Below, piece by piece: positions 20,501-34,700 of a stretch of DNA of 64,000 nucleotides. The notes beneath the pieces are model-generated. The model was given only the letters and a program-made list of their open reading frames with translations. It was not told the origin of the DNA and ran no database searches. The position numbers were made by a program, and so were the translations under genes. Source of the DNA: Athene noctua (taxonomy: Eukaryota; Chordata; Aves; Strigiformes; Strigidae); NCBI RefSeq assembly GCF_965140245.1, contig NC_134038.1, positions 42,900,348 to 42,964,347 of the forward strand, given 5' to 3'. How positions within the stretch are numbered: the stretch's first letter is position 1; every line of letters begins with the position of its first letter.

Positions 20501-23500
20501 GGGAATTTTGCACCTAAAGAAAAGTAGTGTCAATCAGTCAAAGGCAAATTTAAACACTCAGTATCAAGTCACTAAAAGGTCTTAAACAACTTGCTTATGA
20601 TTCCCCTAAATTAGCAAGGTTACCAGCAACTCCTCTCCAAGAGTTATCAGCAGAGATGTGCTGCAGGATGCATGTTGCCACAGCGCATGTCCTGCGTCAG
20701 AGGTGCAAATAAGATGCTGAAAGTTACATAGCACCTTTTGACTCTTAGGTATGGTGACTTTTTGTTAAAAGTACACCATTTTGCCTTCTGCCCAGTGGTC
20801 AGGCAACAATCTTACCATTCCCATCACCTGGAACTTCACAAGACTAACTAATTTTTCCTGTTTTAATGAAAGCCAGTCTAGCTTCAACATACACTTGAAT
20901 GCATTTCACGTTCAGCCATTGATGCAAAAGCTGTAGCAAGTCACATCTTAAAAAGTAATAGCTTAAAATACTGTCCTTCGTGTCTAATTAATTGATTCCA
21001 GAAAATCCTATAGAAAAGCAAAAATAAAAGTTCAAGCAGCCTTTGTTGGGGAATATTACATTAGCTCTTCAGATTTCTCTATGCCCTTTTTAGCCTGCTC
21101 TATCTTTCTGGTACAAAATACCAGGTAAGCTAGGAAACTTTTCTGAATGGCAGAAAACACATCAAAGAAACTCAGCATAAAGAATTTATAACCTGAAAAG
21201 TTCATTTAATCAATACAGAATCTACAGAGCTAGCTAAAAACCACAGATATAGGTTCTGTACCTCTGAAAACTGCTTAATCAGACCCTTTTCTCTGATCTA
21301 CTGAATTACTGTTACCCAGTGACTGCTGAATAGTGCATCTTCCTTTAATCTCAACTGTAGTGCATTGTTCTCTTTCTTCCTCATGCTTTAGTTCTTTCAC
21401 TCTTGTCCTACATTACCACAGTTTCCACCCAGACTGTGTGAAAATATGATGTGCTGTCTTTAAAAGAGAGGGGGAAAGCCAGCCAACAAACCTGCTCCAA
21501 GAAGTTACCCTAATGCAATCTGTGAACAGAAGCATAAATAAAAACTTTTCACTGCAGCAAACTGACTACGCACTTCCTGAAAGGATCCTTGACAACATTA
21601 GCAAAACATGTGGCAAAACCCAGACAAATATTTTTAATAGTATGACTTCCCCTCTTGTCAGTTCTGACCCTGCTGAGATGTTGCCTCCCATCCCTGTGCT
21701 GAACAGGGACATGACCCAGCACTCCTCCAGTATCTCTGTACAGAGCAGCAGTGCTGCTGAGCACGCAAATCAATGCTGTGGTTCCTAAAGTAGCTTCAAA
21801 AGATGAAAAGGTTTTCTTGTTACCAACAACTACAACCTGGAGGGCTCCCTCCTTTCCCTAAGTGAAAGAAGGTGCATATGGCATTGAAGGATGTGAAGAG
21901 AAAATAAAATCATTATTTTCTTGGCATTAATTCAGTGGGATGCAAGCTGTGGCTGTGCAATTAATTTGTTCATTTTAGAAAGACTTGTGTGCAGTTAAGT
22001 ACTCTCAATTTTCTTTGGTCTTGAAATTTATTTAAATAAACTTTTCAAAAAGCCTGGGGAGCACAGGAAGGTTATTTCTTTCCTTACTCTGTTATTTTGT
22101 AATGTTGTTGGCATTAGAGTGCTGCTTCTAGGAAGTTATCATGGCATTTTCTATCCTTGGGACCATATTATTGTTAGATACAGCCTCACTTCCTCCCAGA
22201 GCCTAAAGTTTTAGAGACAAAAATAAAAATACATACCTTCCCTTGCTGTATATTCGTTGTCTTCGATGACTCTCGCTAGTCCAAAATCAGCAATTTTGCA
22301 CATCAGTAAGTCTGAAACCAGAACATTTGCTGCTCTCAAATCTCGATGGATATAATTTTTTCTTTCTATATATGCCATCCCTTCTGCAATCTGTAACCAA
22401 AGAAACAGCTATTTTTATATTTCAACACCACACAAAACCATCATCGGGTCTGATCTCTGTTCTTTCAAGGTATCAGCAAAGCTGCATCCATTTATTCATT
22501 ACCAGTGTCTTTGGAACATTTTTTAGATGGAAGCAAGGAAGAGATGATTGCAATGGAAAACCTATCTGTAGACCCATCTTGCAAAACTATACTTAAAGTA
22601 GCAGCTTCAAAAAAATTGTTTGGGTGAGTAACAGCTGGCAGGATTAGACATATGTATTAAAAACATTTCCTGAAACAAAATCTTAATTAAAATGTTCCTA
22701 AGAGTTCTACTAAAATATTCTCTTCCCCAAATTATTAATCAGTTTGTTTTCCACATACTAAGGGAATACAAGGAATTAATAAGTTAAACAAGATACAGAT
22801 GTTCTTTTAAGGATTGATGAAGCAACAGGGCAGATAGAATTAAAAAAAATGCCAACAACTTTCTAATTATCCAGTATAGGCCTGGACAATCAGGAAACAA
22901 TTATTAAGATAGGGCAAACAACTTTATTTTTTTCCACAACAGTGTGTACCTGTTCATACATGAGGAGTGTCTGGCAACAGCCAGCTCTCAGATACTATCA
23001 TAAGTAAATTTAAGTTGTATTTCAGCAGCCCAAATGAATTTCCAAACCAAATTAAAGATGATTAATGCAATCAAAATATGCACTGAGGATGATTTTATCA
23101 GTACTTGCCCAGACTATCTTTTTTTTTTTTTTCTTCCCTGAAGAAAAAGATTTTACTTTTCAGAAAAAAAGAAACTGAAACAATAGTTTCTAAACTCAGA
23201 GCAATAAAACTGATGTGTAGATCATATTCTGTCCAAAAGTTTAAGAGGAGCTAGGAAAAAAGAAAAATAAACTTAGTGCTTGTGAGCCATCAGGTTTTCT
23301 CTTCTTTGTGAGACTCTGGTGATGGGCCATTCCCAGGCAAGGCTCATGGTCCAACCTGTGGCACAGGTACCTCTCCAGGATGCCTGTGGGTGGGGGACAG
23401 ACAGCTCTGTCTAGGCCACATGGTTTGGGGAATGCACAAGCTCTCAGATTTGCTAATGAAGCAGCAGTAAAGCAGTAAGTGTCCTTCTCCAGCGCCAGTC

Positions 23501-26500
23501 CCCAGCACACTCATACATGGGTTCTTTCTTCTCCACCCCAGGAGAAGACAAGTGCACAGATCCCTTGTCAGCACCAGAGGTGCTTGTTTCAGATGTGCAG
23601 TAAAGCAAGCAGGAGCACCCGACCAAATTTTAAGAAAACATTAACATCACCTCTGCTTATCCATTTTTAAAAAGTCCCCAAGGGGTACTGCAAAGACACA
23701 CACTGTCACCACTTACAACACAAAACCACATGGTCTTTGTTCCTCTTTTTCAGTTTAAGCAATGGAAAAATAGAGCCACTTGCCCTCCCACCTCCTTCTA
23801 CTGCAAACATTTTCTTACAAATCATTATATTCTTCAGTGTTACACTGCCCTTGTACAACACAGGGGAGTTCTCACACTAAACCAGAAAGAAACTCCAATG
23901 ATGAAGAGAATAAACACCTGCTTTTTACATTTTCTAGAAATAAGTAAGATGTTTTATAATGAAGGAAGCAGCTACTAGTGAATAATTACAGAGAGTCTTA
24001 CTAGAGACTTACAGACAAAATAGTAGAGCAGTTTCTGATTAGAGACTGCTCTGCCTCTCTTCCCCCGCCATGTGATTAATTGGGTTTGGGGAGGAATGAG
24101 AGATGAAAGAGAAGGTTTTGCTGTAAGATCGCTGCTGAGATTGGACTGGCCAGCTTGGTAGATATGAACAAAATGCAGACGGGTCCACTAACATCACAAA
24201 AAAATACATCAACCATCACAAAAAAATAAACTTTCTTCTTCCTCTCCTGCACAGATTTAACATTCGGGTGAACTGCTGGCTGGGGAATGAAGAACCACTT
24301 CACGAAAGAGACATTCATGGTGGTGATATTTAGTTTCCAAGCCCAACCAGGCAAAGCCATGGGAAAGACCATTTTATTCCCTCTTATTCGTGCTAGTCTC
24401 GCTGAAGTCACCCTCTGATTAATCACAAATGAAGAATGTGACATCAAACAATCCATTATGTTTCCAGCAAATACAGAGTATATTTCCGTGAAATTCCAGG
24501 ACAATGGTTTTGACTAAACTGGATCAGAGATATTCAAAGACACCATGTATGTGCAAGCATTCAGGCATGCAAAAAATTTTCAAGTAGGCAAAGAATAATG
24601 GGCAAGGAATTTTGACTGGGAGAAGGAGGGAAAACACAACTGGACAACTGAATTCACACATCTGGTCACATTAGACCTTTGTGGGACAAGAAAAAAAGAA
24701 AAAAGAGGATTTTTTTGATCAAGGCAATGGGTGCCAGAGCCCATGTGATAGCTTTTTATGATAATTGTTAGGTCTTCATTGCCAAATGATATGTTAAATG
24801 TAGAGAAATTAATGGGAACAAAAGAAAATGAAAGCCTTTTCCCCCCCTCTTTTAATGATCATTGGTACCTGTCAAGACTGTTCGGCTACATGTAACTACT
24901 ACTCAGGAGTAGTATGGGAAAGCTAATTTGGGCTTTTGGAATATGTTTTATGGACTTTAAGAGAGGATTCTGCCTACACTGCACAAGCATTACTACCAAG
25001 AAGGAAGCAGTTTCCCCTTCACCTTTAATGAACTACTGACACGCTTCTAGAAATGCCCATGTTAAATCCTTTTAAAAACAACCAACCAACCATTCTCTAA
25101 ATACTAGGAACTATGCACCCAGGGTAAGAACGGAAGAAAGGTTTTCTGGAATAAATAAATCACTCCACATGACAGCCTCTGTACGGTAAAGCTTCAGCTA
25201 GAAGTCACGCAATAAATGAATGACTCGGAGCTACAGTTCTGCAGACAGCTCTGTCACCCATTTGGGGAGTGATTTCAGCTGGCAGTGCTCTTTCCTCTGT
25301 TTCTGCTCTTTGTACCCGTAAAACATGGTAAATAACGTTCTGGAACACTTGTGGGTCTTTTCATAAATAGGTATAAAACTCTTTCAAAATCCTGAAAGAA
25401 AATGGTAACAAAAGCACGGAGAAGTGTTGCTTTCAAAACACGCGTTCCCTACTTTCTGACCCATATTATGTAGCTTCTGAAGGAGTTTGGAGAAAGCAGC
25501 AAAAGCAGCAAAGGACTTTGAAGCAGGGAGGTGAAGACCTAATAAGCCAGCATTTCAGGAGAGGACACTCTACTGTCACAGAAGAACTACACCATCTGAA
25601 AAGCAAAAAGCACTTGGTCACAATTCAGAGTCTTCCTTGGTGAAACATCACAGCTGATGTTAAACAGCACATAGAGGAATGGGCAGTTCTGTGCTTCTCT
25701 TTTTTTTTTTCAGAAGGTGAAACTCAAGTTTTTGGTTTGGTTTGGTTTGCTTTTTTTGCTACAAAACCAGAGGACTTCTGGATCCCTTCATAGCTCTGTT
25801 TTTCAACTCAAAGACATGTTTGATTTCAGCTTCCATTCCAAGGGCTGTGATTCTCTTTTTCAAGAGTTGTTTCAAATAAGCCATGTTTTACACATTGTTT
25901 GCAATGCAGAGAGGGGGTTATGGTAACACATGTAATGGATTCTGCTTATGCATTTCTAGGCTATATGTAAAAATGTGGAATAGTAAAGAGGCCAGATGGG
26001 TTTGCTTAATGTCAGCTTGATAGGATGTTTTTACATCATGCTGAGAACATATTATATCATGTTGAGAAGCAAAACTAAATAACAGGGATCATGACACAGA
26101 GCCAAATGAAAATGAAAGGGAATGGCAAACATGAAGGGTTTTTTTAATCAAGAAAGCAAGTTTTCAACAACCTGGAGGGCTGACAGGTGCAACCTCATGG
26201 GGGAAAAAAGTCTCAGGAACAACCACACCATCAGAAAAACAGTAAGTACAAGGGTAAATCACACATCATAAAGGCAGTACCTGATAAGAAAAATTTGACC
26301 AAATCTCACATGATCGGAAACATCAAAAAATTATAAAGTCACATTTCAAAATATAAAAAAATACCCCAATATGAAAAATATCAGAAGAGCCCCCCCCTCT
26401 AAAGTCCTACAAATAGTAAGTATAAGTAGGGGTGCATTAGTAACAGGACAAGACCAAGGAAAACATTCACATTAAACAGATGGAGAACACTACATACAAA

Positions 26501-29500
26501 TGCTACAGAAAAGTTTTTAAGTGCCTGCCTTTGCCTCAGTCTCCACTGAAAGGGCCAAGGATGCACAAGTATGTGGTTAACACGAATGCCAAAGGGGTAA
26601 CAATGCAGGATGGAAAAAGGAAAGAACTGGGTTAGGACAATTTAAGTGGATTATGAGCGGTTTATGAGACACTTGAAAACTGTCAGTAAATCCAAAGCAG
26701 GCAAGCAAAATGGGGAAAAAACATAAACGATGAATCAGTATTTAAAGTTGGACCTTTTTTATTTATTTACAAATGAAGTGAACTCCAGGAAAAAAACCCA
26801 AAAGGGTATGACCTACAATTTCCAAAATACTGAGAAACAGCTAGACTAAGAACCTCTCCAATCCTTTCTTGCCCTATTTTAAACCAAAATCAGGTAGAAA
26901 TGATTACTTAGAGATGGTTTAGGTATACTTATAAAAGTTTTCCCTTTACATTGACAGATGTGACTTTTTACTCTTTGCAGGATCCGTGCTATAAAACTAC
27001 ATGTGAAACCGCAGGCAGTGGAAGGCAGGGATATGTGAATAAAGGCATCTTCGAAATTCCCTCTGTGTTGCTGCTGCCTGTGAGGCAAGCGAAGCTAATC
27101 CACTGCACCCGCTCCCTGGGGCCACATGGGCTGGTATGCTGCCCCTGAGGGTCCAGCTGTGAACAGGACATCCTGGCCACATCCCTTGTCCTTTGCTCGG
27201 CGGGTGGGGGACAGTGGCCTCAGAGCTGCTCTCAGCTGCCCGCATGGGGTGCTCAGGCCCACGGCTCGGTGGGATGCTCCTGCCAAAGCAGGTAAAGCTG
27301 CCGGAAAACCAGACTGGAAACGAGTTCAGAGCACTTAGTGTGGGAGGGAGCATCCTCCCGGTGAATTTTAAGCAGAGGAAATAATGGAGTGTATCCTGAA
27401 GTTTACACTGCCTTAAATTTGGTAATTCTCAGTTCCTAGGGAAGAGTCTCACTAAAAACAGTCTGCAGTTTTGAAAGGTTTGAAGCAAACTCATGTTATT
27501 GATCTGGACAAGATTGTCTTTGGCCTGAGATTAATCAAAACCATGTTCCTTTAAATAATGTCCAGATGCATAATAAAATAAAATACACTTCTTTATCACA
27601 TAGTTTCAAAAAGAGAGTTCATTTTGAGTCACATGACTCTGTGAAGACAGTGTAGACCCTTTGTATCTGCTGCAAAATAGTCACATTTTAATCTTCAAGC
27701 GATAGATCAGTGCAATATCAATTTTCAGTTTGCAGCAGTGCTTACGCTAAAGATGAAGTCAGAAAAGGCTGCAAAAACATATTTCTCTTGCTCCAGTCAA
27801 GCAACTATGTAGTCAAAGCAGACCCACAGGTAAAAGATTATTAAATTAACATATATAATTATGCACTGGAACATTAGAGGGCATTGTTAAAAGTGAAGAA
27901 AACCTGAAAAGGAATATGGCAAAACTGCAGAGGAAATCTCCCAATGCCAAATAAGAGTTAGAATTAATTCTGATTCAGGACTTTCCCCTCTCTTCTTAAA
28001 ACAGTTTTCCTTCTTCCTGCTTCTTAAAAGAGAGGGGAGAGGGATTAAAACACTGCATCAAAAATCTCAATTTTATTCTAAGTTTATAATTATTTTAATG
28101 GCACTGTAGCCTTAGAAGGCAGAAAGAAGAGTAGATCATAGAAGAATTAATGAAAGTATCAGCACTCCACAGGAAAGAACAAAGACTGGTTTTATGACAA
28201 AGCTTTGACTAGTTTGAAAGGTATGATGGAGTTTTAGTTTATCATTTACAACTGATACCATTTTCCTAACCACAGCTACCGCGCGCATGTGTGTGCTACA
28301 CAGTAGATAACAGATTTGCATAAGAAGCAGGAAGAGTTTACACATGCAAAAGGTTCACTGAATTTGCATTGTAAGTTTTCAGCAGATCTCATAAAACAGA
28401 AGCAAGTACGATTTCACGAATTGTGAAATAAAGAATCGGGAACTCTTTGGGTAAACTACCTCTGGGGCAAGACAAAAACCAACTGGTAAAATCCAGTGAG
28501 CCAATCACTTTTAGTGCTCAGGGGGCCAGGCTGTTGCTTGTAGATAACCAAGGGGAAGACAGGCAGTCTGCACATGGACTCTTTTGGCGTTAGCAGGATT
28601 TGGCAGTGTAGCTTATGGATAAAGCAATGAAATTAATTTACACTCCAACTCATAACTGGGAACCAACACCTAACAGCACCTTTGGGTTCCCAAAGCGGAC
28701 AGGCAGAAACCCCAGGAAAGGGAACTGCTTGTCAACTGTGTCAGCTAATGCCTGCCGGACGCACAGCAGCTGCGAGACCAGCCGATGAGTTGCCATGCAC
28801 CCACACATCAGCAGCGGTCACGCAGGCAGGGAAGCATGATTTTGCCTCTGTGAGCTGTTTCTGGCACGTCTGACATACTGACAAGTCTGATGACTTCTAT
28901 GGGAGATGCCACACCTCTGCTCTGTACTAAAACAGGTAGTATGTGCTTGAAGAGACATTTGCAAAAATCAGCTTGCTTTAAAACAGACTCCTTTCAGAGA
29001 CTTCTAGCATTCGTCTCTAGTGGCCAAAATCATCTTTGCCAGAGCATAGCTACCACTAGATTTCCCCAGCCCCTACTCATATGCACTAATTAAAACACAA
29101 AAGAGAAACTTCAGCTCTTTCAGAGGGCAGACTGCTTTAGAAAGTGAGTTGGATCACCTTCCCAGCAAGCATTTTCTTGCCATGTTTTCCACAAGCCTAA
29201 TTTTATAAATTGTGATTGTTAGTACAGTAAAAAACCCATGAAAATCCTGAATCCACAGCTGTATACTAAAGTAGTCACTAGATGTAAATGTAACTAAATA
29301 GAATCACAGAATCATAGAATGGTTTGGGTTGGAAGGGACCTTTATAGGTCACCTAGTTCAACCCCCTCTGCAATGAGTAAGGACACCTTCCACTAGATCA
29401 GATTTCTCAGAGCTCTGTACAACCTGACCTCAAATATTTCCAGGGGTCAGGCACCCGCAGCTTCCCCGGGCAACCCATTCCAGTGTTTCATCGCCCTCTT

Positions 29501-31688
29501 GACAAAATATTTCTTCCTTATATCTAGAATCTATCTGAATCTACCCTCTTTTAGTTTAAAAACATTACCCCTTGTCCTATTGCTACAGGCCCTATTAAAA
29601 AGTCTGTTGCCAGTACTCAGCCATCGCTGTCAAAACCAGCAATCAGTGAGGGTGGATGTTAAACCTACAAAACAGCAAAATTAGCAGAGGAGGAGTATAT
29701 TTGATTACATGCTTACAAAATGCTATCTTTTTAAAAGGTGTTTATTTCACCTAGGGAATCAGTCCTTACTTTTCTTTTTGCAAAATCGGAACGTTTCACC
29801 CCATGTAAATGAAGATTTCTTTCAAAACTATTCAAGGCAAAGGCATTACGAAGTCAGTGAGTGGAACACTAACTGAAGTCTGGCAATGGAAACACCACCC
29901 CACGGTGCTCTTCAATGCCACTTGGAAAATCACCTTCATCTGGGAAGTACCTGCACTACATTTATCAGCTATCAGATAGACACAGAGACTGCATCCTCCC
30001 CTCCCTTTCTCCCATTCCCAGTCCATCCTTATTTGACAAGGCCGTTGGAAGGTGGCAAAGGCCATTCCTCTGCATAAAGGGGACATACCAAGGTGAACCA
30101 CTTCTTGCCCATTGTCCTCCTGCTGTATCGCAAGTCCATTGGTAACGTACCCTTCTGCAATGGGTCAGGTTCTTTCAGCAATTTTTGTTGCAACAGATGT
30201 CTTTTGTGCAGACATGTGGATGTGAGCAAGCAAGTGCGTAGCATGGTTGGGAACAGGTCAGCCTTGTGCAACATCGCTGATGTATGCAGGGAAAAGTAAG
30301 CCAATCCTTGGCTACCATTTCCTGCATTTTCAATCTTTCTGAGAAACTGGGATAGTCTCGTAAAATGCCTTGCCGGAATGGTATGATTACACAGTCATGA
30401 AGAGCTCAAATGTGTGTCCACCAAGGCAGAAAATATGCCTTATTTAAGTAGTTCACCATAAGCTTCTTTCCATGTTTGTTTTTTTGTTTTTTTTAACATA
30501 GCTCTCCAAATTTCTTTCCCCTTAGGCTGTACAGAGCGGTTAACACCACTGCTGTAAAAATAAATTAGTGTTCCATTTGTACAAACCACAGTCATATCGA
30601 AAATACTAGATATGTCTTATGTTCTCCTTTATATACAGCCTACATTCTGGAAAAGTGTGATCCACATGTTTGCAGTAAAATTACCATTGCCTTTGCAGTA
30701 GGCCAACAGAGTTTGACACTTCTGCCCTAAAGACCCATCAACTAACATTCAGACTGTCAGAGTTAGAGAAGACCAGTGGAACAACTGCGCTGGTCAGAGT
30801 GAAATCTCTGGTCTGAGAACCACACACAGCCTGCAAGTCTATTCCACACAGTCATGTACTACCCAGTGGCATTAAGAGCTCTTTACAAATGTGCTCAAAA
30901 AAACCCTACAAATTCTTTCCATAAGAAAAATCCCAGTATCTCTGTTCCAAAGTTTTGTTTGGACTGCAGCTAGAAATCCTCAGAGTGGCCTTCCTGAGCA
31001 TCCCTTTAAGGTGACTCTGAAACCAGTGCATGGCTCAGTCTCAGGAATTTCTGCTGGTAGTCTACAACCTATGTGAAGTGAGGGACTTCTCATATCACCT
31101 GTGCCACAGAAGGTCCTGGTCTCTGAGACCAAGTGCAGGAACTGGGTCTGAGAGGTTGCTGTCAGATTGGGGTGACAAATGACATCCACTTCAAGTGACT
31201 GGACCTTCAAGCTTTGTAAATGACAGTGGCTGACCTCTGTGATCTTAGAAGTGATTTACCCAAGTTGTATACAGTTAGAGTCGCTCTCTAGCTCATTAAG
31301 CCTTTTAAGCCTTAAATTTCTGAAAATAAAACATTAATTTAAAATGAATACACCATTCCTAACTCCGATAAAAAGGTCTGCTATAAAACCACATGTGCTT
31401 GCTGCTCCACATCCTGGGTCTCCTTTCATATCACTGCTCATAGATGTTCTTCTCTCCCTTGAATTTTACACACTATTTTCAAAGCTACTTTTTTTTTTTT
31501 TTTTCTACCCACTGTTATTCATCTCTCCAGACCATGACCTGGGATCCAACAGATTTTCCACATCTACAAAGCTTTTGCCCCACTAAATTGTCAAGGACAA
31601 GTTACCCAAAGAGTTCAGAACTTGGAAAGCCTATAGCCTCACTGGACCAACAATTATAGCAAAAAAAATCTCCTTTACTGAATCTGTG

Positions 31689-31730
<42 letters not shown>

Positions 31731-34700
31731 CTATATTTGATATATTGAACACCTATATAACAATATGTGATATGTAATATACCATAGAATAGTTCCAGTT
31801 GGAAAGTACCTCCAATATCATCTAGTCCAATGCTTGACCACTTCAGGCCACCTTAACCAAAAGTTAAAGCATGTTATTAAGTCCAAATGCCTCTTAAACA
31901 CTGATAGGCTTGGGGCATCGATCATCTCTCTAGGAAGCCTGTTCCAGGTGTTTGACCACCCTCTCAGTAAAGCAATGTTTCCTAATATCTAATCTTATAT
32001 TTATTTATATAGCAATAGTTATATAAAACAGTTATCTGATATAGTGAATTTTTGGTATAAATCACTGATGTTTTATTACACCTTTTTAAAGCTTTCTTGT
32101 CTTTCCTTATGAATTGCAACAAGTTAGTTTAATAGAGTACAACAGCCTGCAAATTCTAATACACACTGAAAACCTGAGAGGTTGGTGAAATGATAACCTG
32201 TCAGAAATGCCTTCATTGCCTATTATTAACATGATTTATGACTTTAAAAGCACGATTTTTACTCTGTTTTCTATATGCTTCCTTGAACATCTAATGCTGG
32301 TAACTGAGGCAAAACACTGGGCTCCAGGCACCTCTGATCCAGGCTTTGACACACAGATCACTTTGGGGTCCCTCTTGACAGATTTTGTTTATGACATGGG
32401 ATAACTTGTATATTTAAAAACAATCATTTCAATTCATAAATCACATACTAATACTTGAAATCTAAGTTAATTAGATTTCATTTATTACACAGGAATATAT
32501 ATAAAAATTTGAAACCAAGAATAACCCCCTGCGGTTAAGAGAAGTTTCACCAGTTGACCTAACTTAAGAAGTAAAAACAACACAGAAGGAATCTCATAAG
32601 CACAAACTCGTTCTTACAATTTCAACTTGAATTGAAAGCAGCCTTTCCACATGGGAAGGTGGCTGTGTACCACAGCCATCATCAGTATCTGAGTTAAGTC
32701 TAACTTCACATATTCCCTTTGAAACCACTTATATCTATTCCCTCAAGTAACATTATTTACTCAGATCAAAACTGATTTGAAAGTTAGATTATTTTTTAAT
32801 GCAAAAAAACCTAGGATAAAGTTGCCCAGCATGAGTTTCAGACCATAAACCCCATTCACTTTGAGCAATTTCTTAAAATTTACCTGAGCAGAGAAGTCAA
32901 TTAGCTTTGGAAGCAACAATTTACTTCCTTCATCACTCTTCAGAAAATCCAGCAGACTTCCTGTTACAACAGAGAAAGATTAAGTCAGTGTAGCTTATTA
33001 CCAAAATAAAGGTCATGCTAGGTCCCCAGTTTTCTGGATCATACAGTAATGCTGTCTCTTTACATGATTTAACAACAGTAACATCAAAGTCACCATGTCA
33101 GGCATCCAAGTTTTGTCATATTCCCAGGTGTAGAAAACTCCCATCAGACCACACCTTAGTTCAGTAGTGTTGAGTTTGATAAGTACCCTAGGCTACAGGC
33201 TATCAGAAAAGCTGTCTAGGAGAATCTGTCAAGCAGAATTGCTTGAAAACAGAATAAACCCAGAGAAGCTACCACCCAAGACAATCCGAGAAGGAATCTC
33301 ACTCATTTTGTGTAGTAATGCTCTAATAAATGTTGTCCCTTTCTACTAGTGCAGCCATGCTTGCAGGACCACTCATCACTCACCTTACTACACATGTATT
33401 TATCAATTCAGGGGCCACATAAGGCAATTTCTGAGGTTTGTTTTAATTGCCTTGCTATGACACCAGACACAAAAGTTAGGTAGGGAGCCCAAAGGAACCA
33501 GAGCTGTTTTGGGGGTTATGTCCTGTAGCTGAAACAATTAAAAATGCTACATTTAAGAAAACTCTGAAAATAGTTTATTTCACAAATGCAGCAATAATCA
33601 TAAAATTAAAGCCTCAGCCCTCCTCTAGGATAGGTGTTCCTTCACTTTATATCAGAGCATTCAAAAGAATAATGCTAAAATCCCAAGTTTTCCTTTTTTT
33701 AATCTTTCCTTTTTAAAGAAAGGGGACTGATTTATGAGAAGAAGAAGAATTTACTAAAACACTGCTTGCAGATCCAATGTTCTCACCTTTAGCCATGAAT
33801 TCTGTTATAATATAAATAGGTTCTTCTTTGGTCACTACAGCATAAAGCCTAACGAGCTTATCATGCTGAAGTGTTTTCATGAGGTTGGCTTCCTCCAGAA
33901 AGGCTTGCACAGACATCGTTCCAGGCTTCAGAGTCTTCACCGCCACTTTTGTACTATTATGATAGTAACCTAAAAGGAGGGAATACAATCAATGCACTTG
34001 AAGTCACTGCACCACACAGCACCCCAACTAGTTGGAATTTGTAAAGCAGGTGAGATTGGATTCCAGTAATAGCTAAGAACCTGAGAGCAAATGCCAGATG
34101 TAGCACAAATATTTATGCTAGAATTCCTTTTTATTTAGCAACTGATACAAAATTGCAGTGAACGATAATCCACTCTCTGTTTTTAGAAATATTTATCTGA
34201 AAAAATAATTTTAAAAGCAAACTATCTTCATACAAAGTATGTTCATTTACAACTACCCCATAAAATATTCAAACAGTCAAGAGATGTTTTAATGAATTTC
34301 CACGTAAATTGTCTCAGAATCTAATAGAGTCCACAGATTGCTTGCAAGATTCTGGAGCATCTTTAAATACCATGATTATAGCCATTTTATGCATGCTAGT
34401 CTCATGCTTATAATCCTTTCTGTAGTCCTCAGTGCTCAAAACGAAGCATAACAGGAAAGTGTAATCGAATGAGCATTCTCATGATCAACAAAGAGATGCT
34501 GCCAGGACTGCAATCCTGTGGCATTCAGAACAAGATTTAAAACATGATAACTTATCGTGTAGTCCATGCCAAGAGTGGAATAGACTGCCTGTTTCATGTC
34601 TCTGTTTATCAAACCTTCTAACGTAATATTTTAACTATGTAAAAAGCAACTATCAGTAAAGAGAAAAGCAATGAATTATTTTCTGATTTAATGTTTTCCA

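Larger units (their letters stand above)
22391..32883 (-). other. LYN: LYN intron between exons 10 and 11
   Basis: About 10.5 kb, the largest intron within the coding part. It contains the longest open frame of the window (24076-24504, minus, no known domain), a GC-rich block at about 27.03-27.36 kb, two CR1 fragments (29.3 and 31.8 kb) and an AT microsatellite. No real gene was recognised. Confidence 0.8.
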
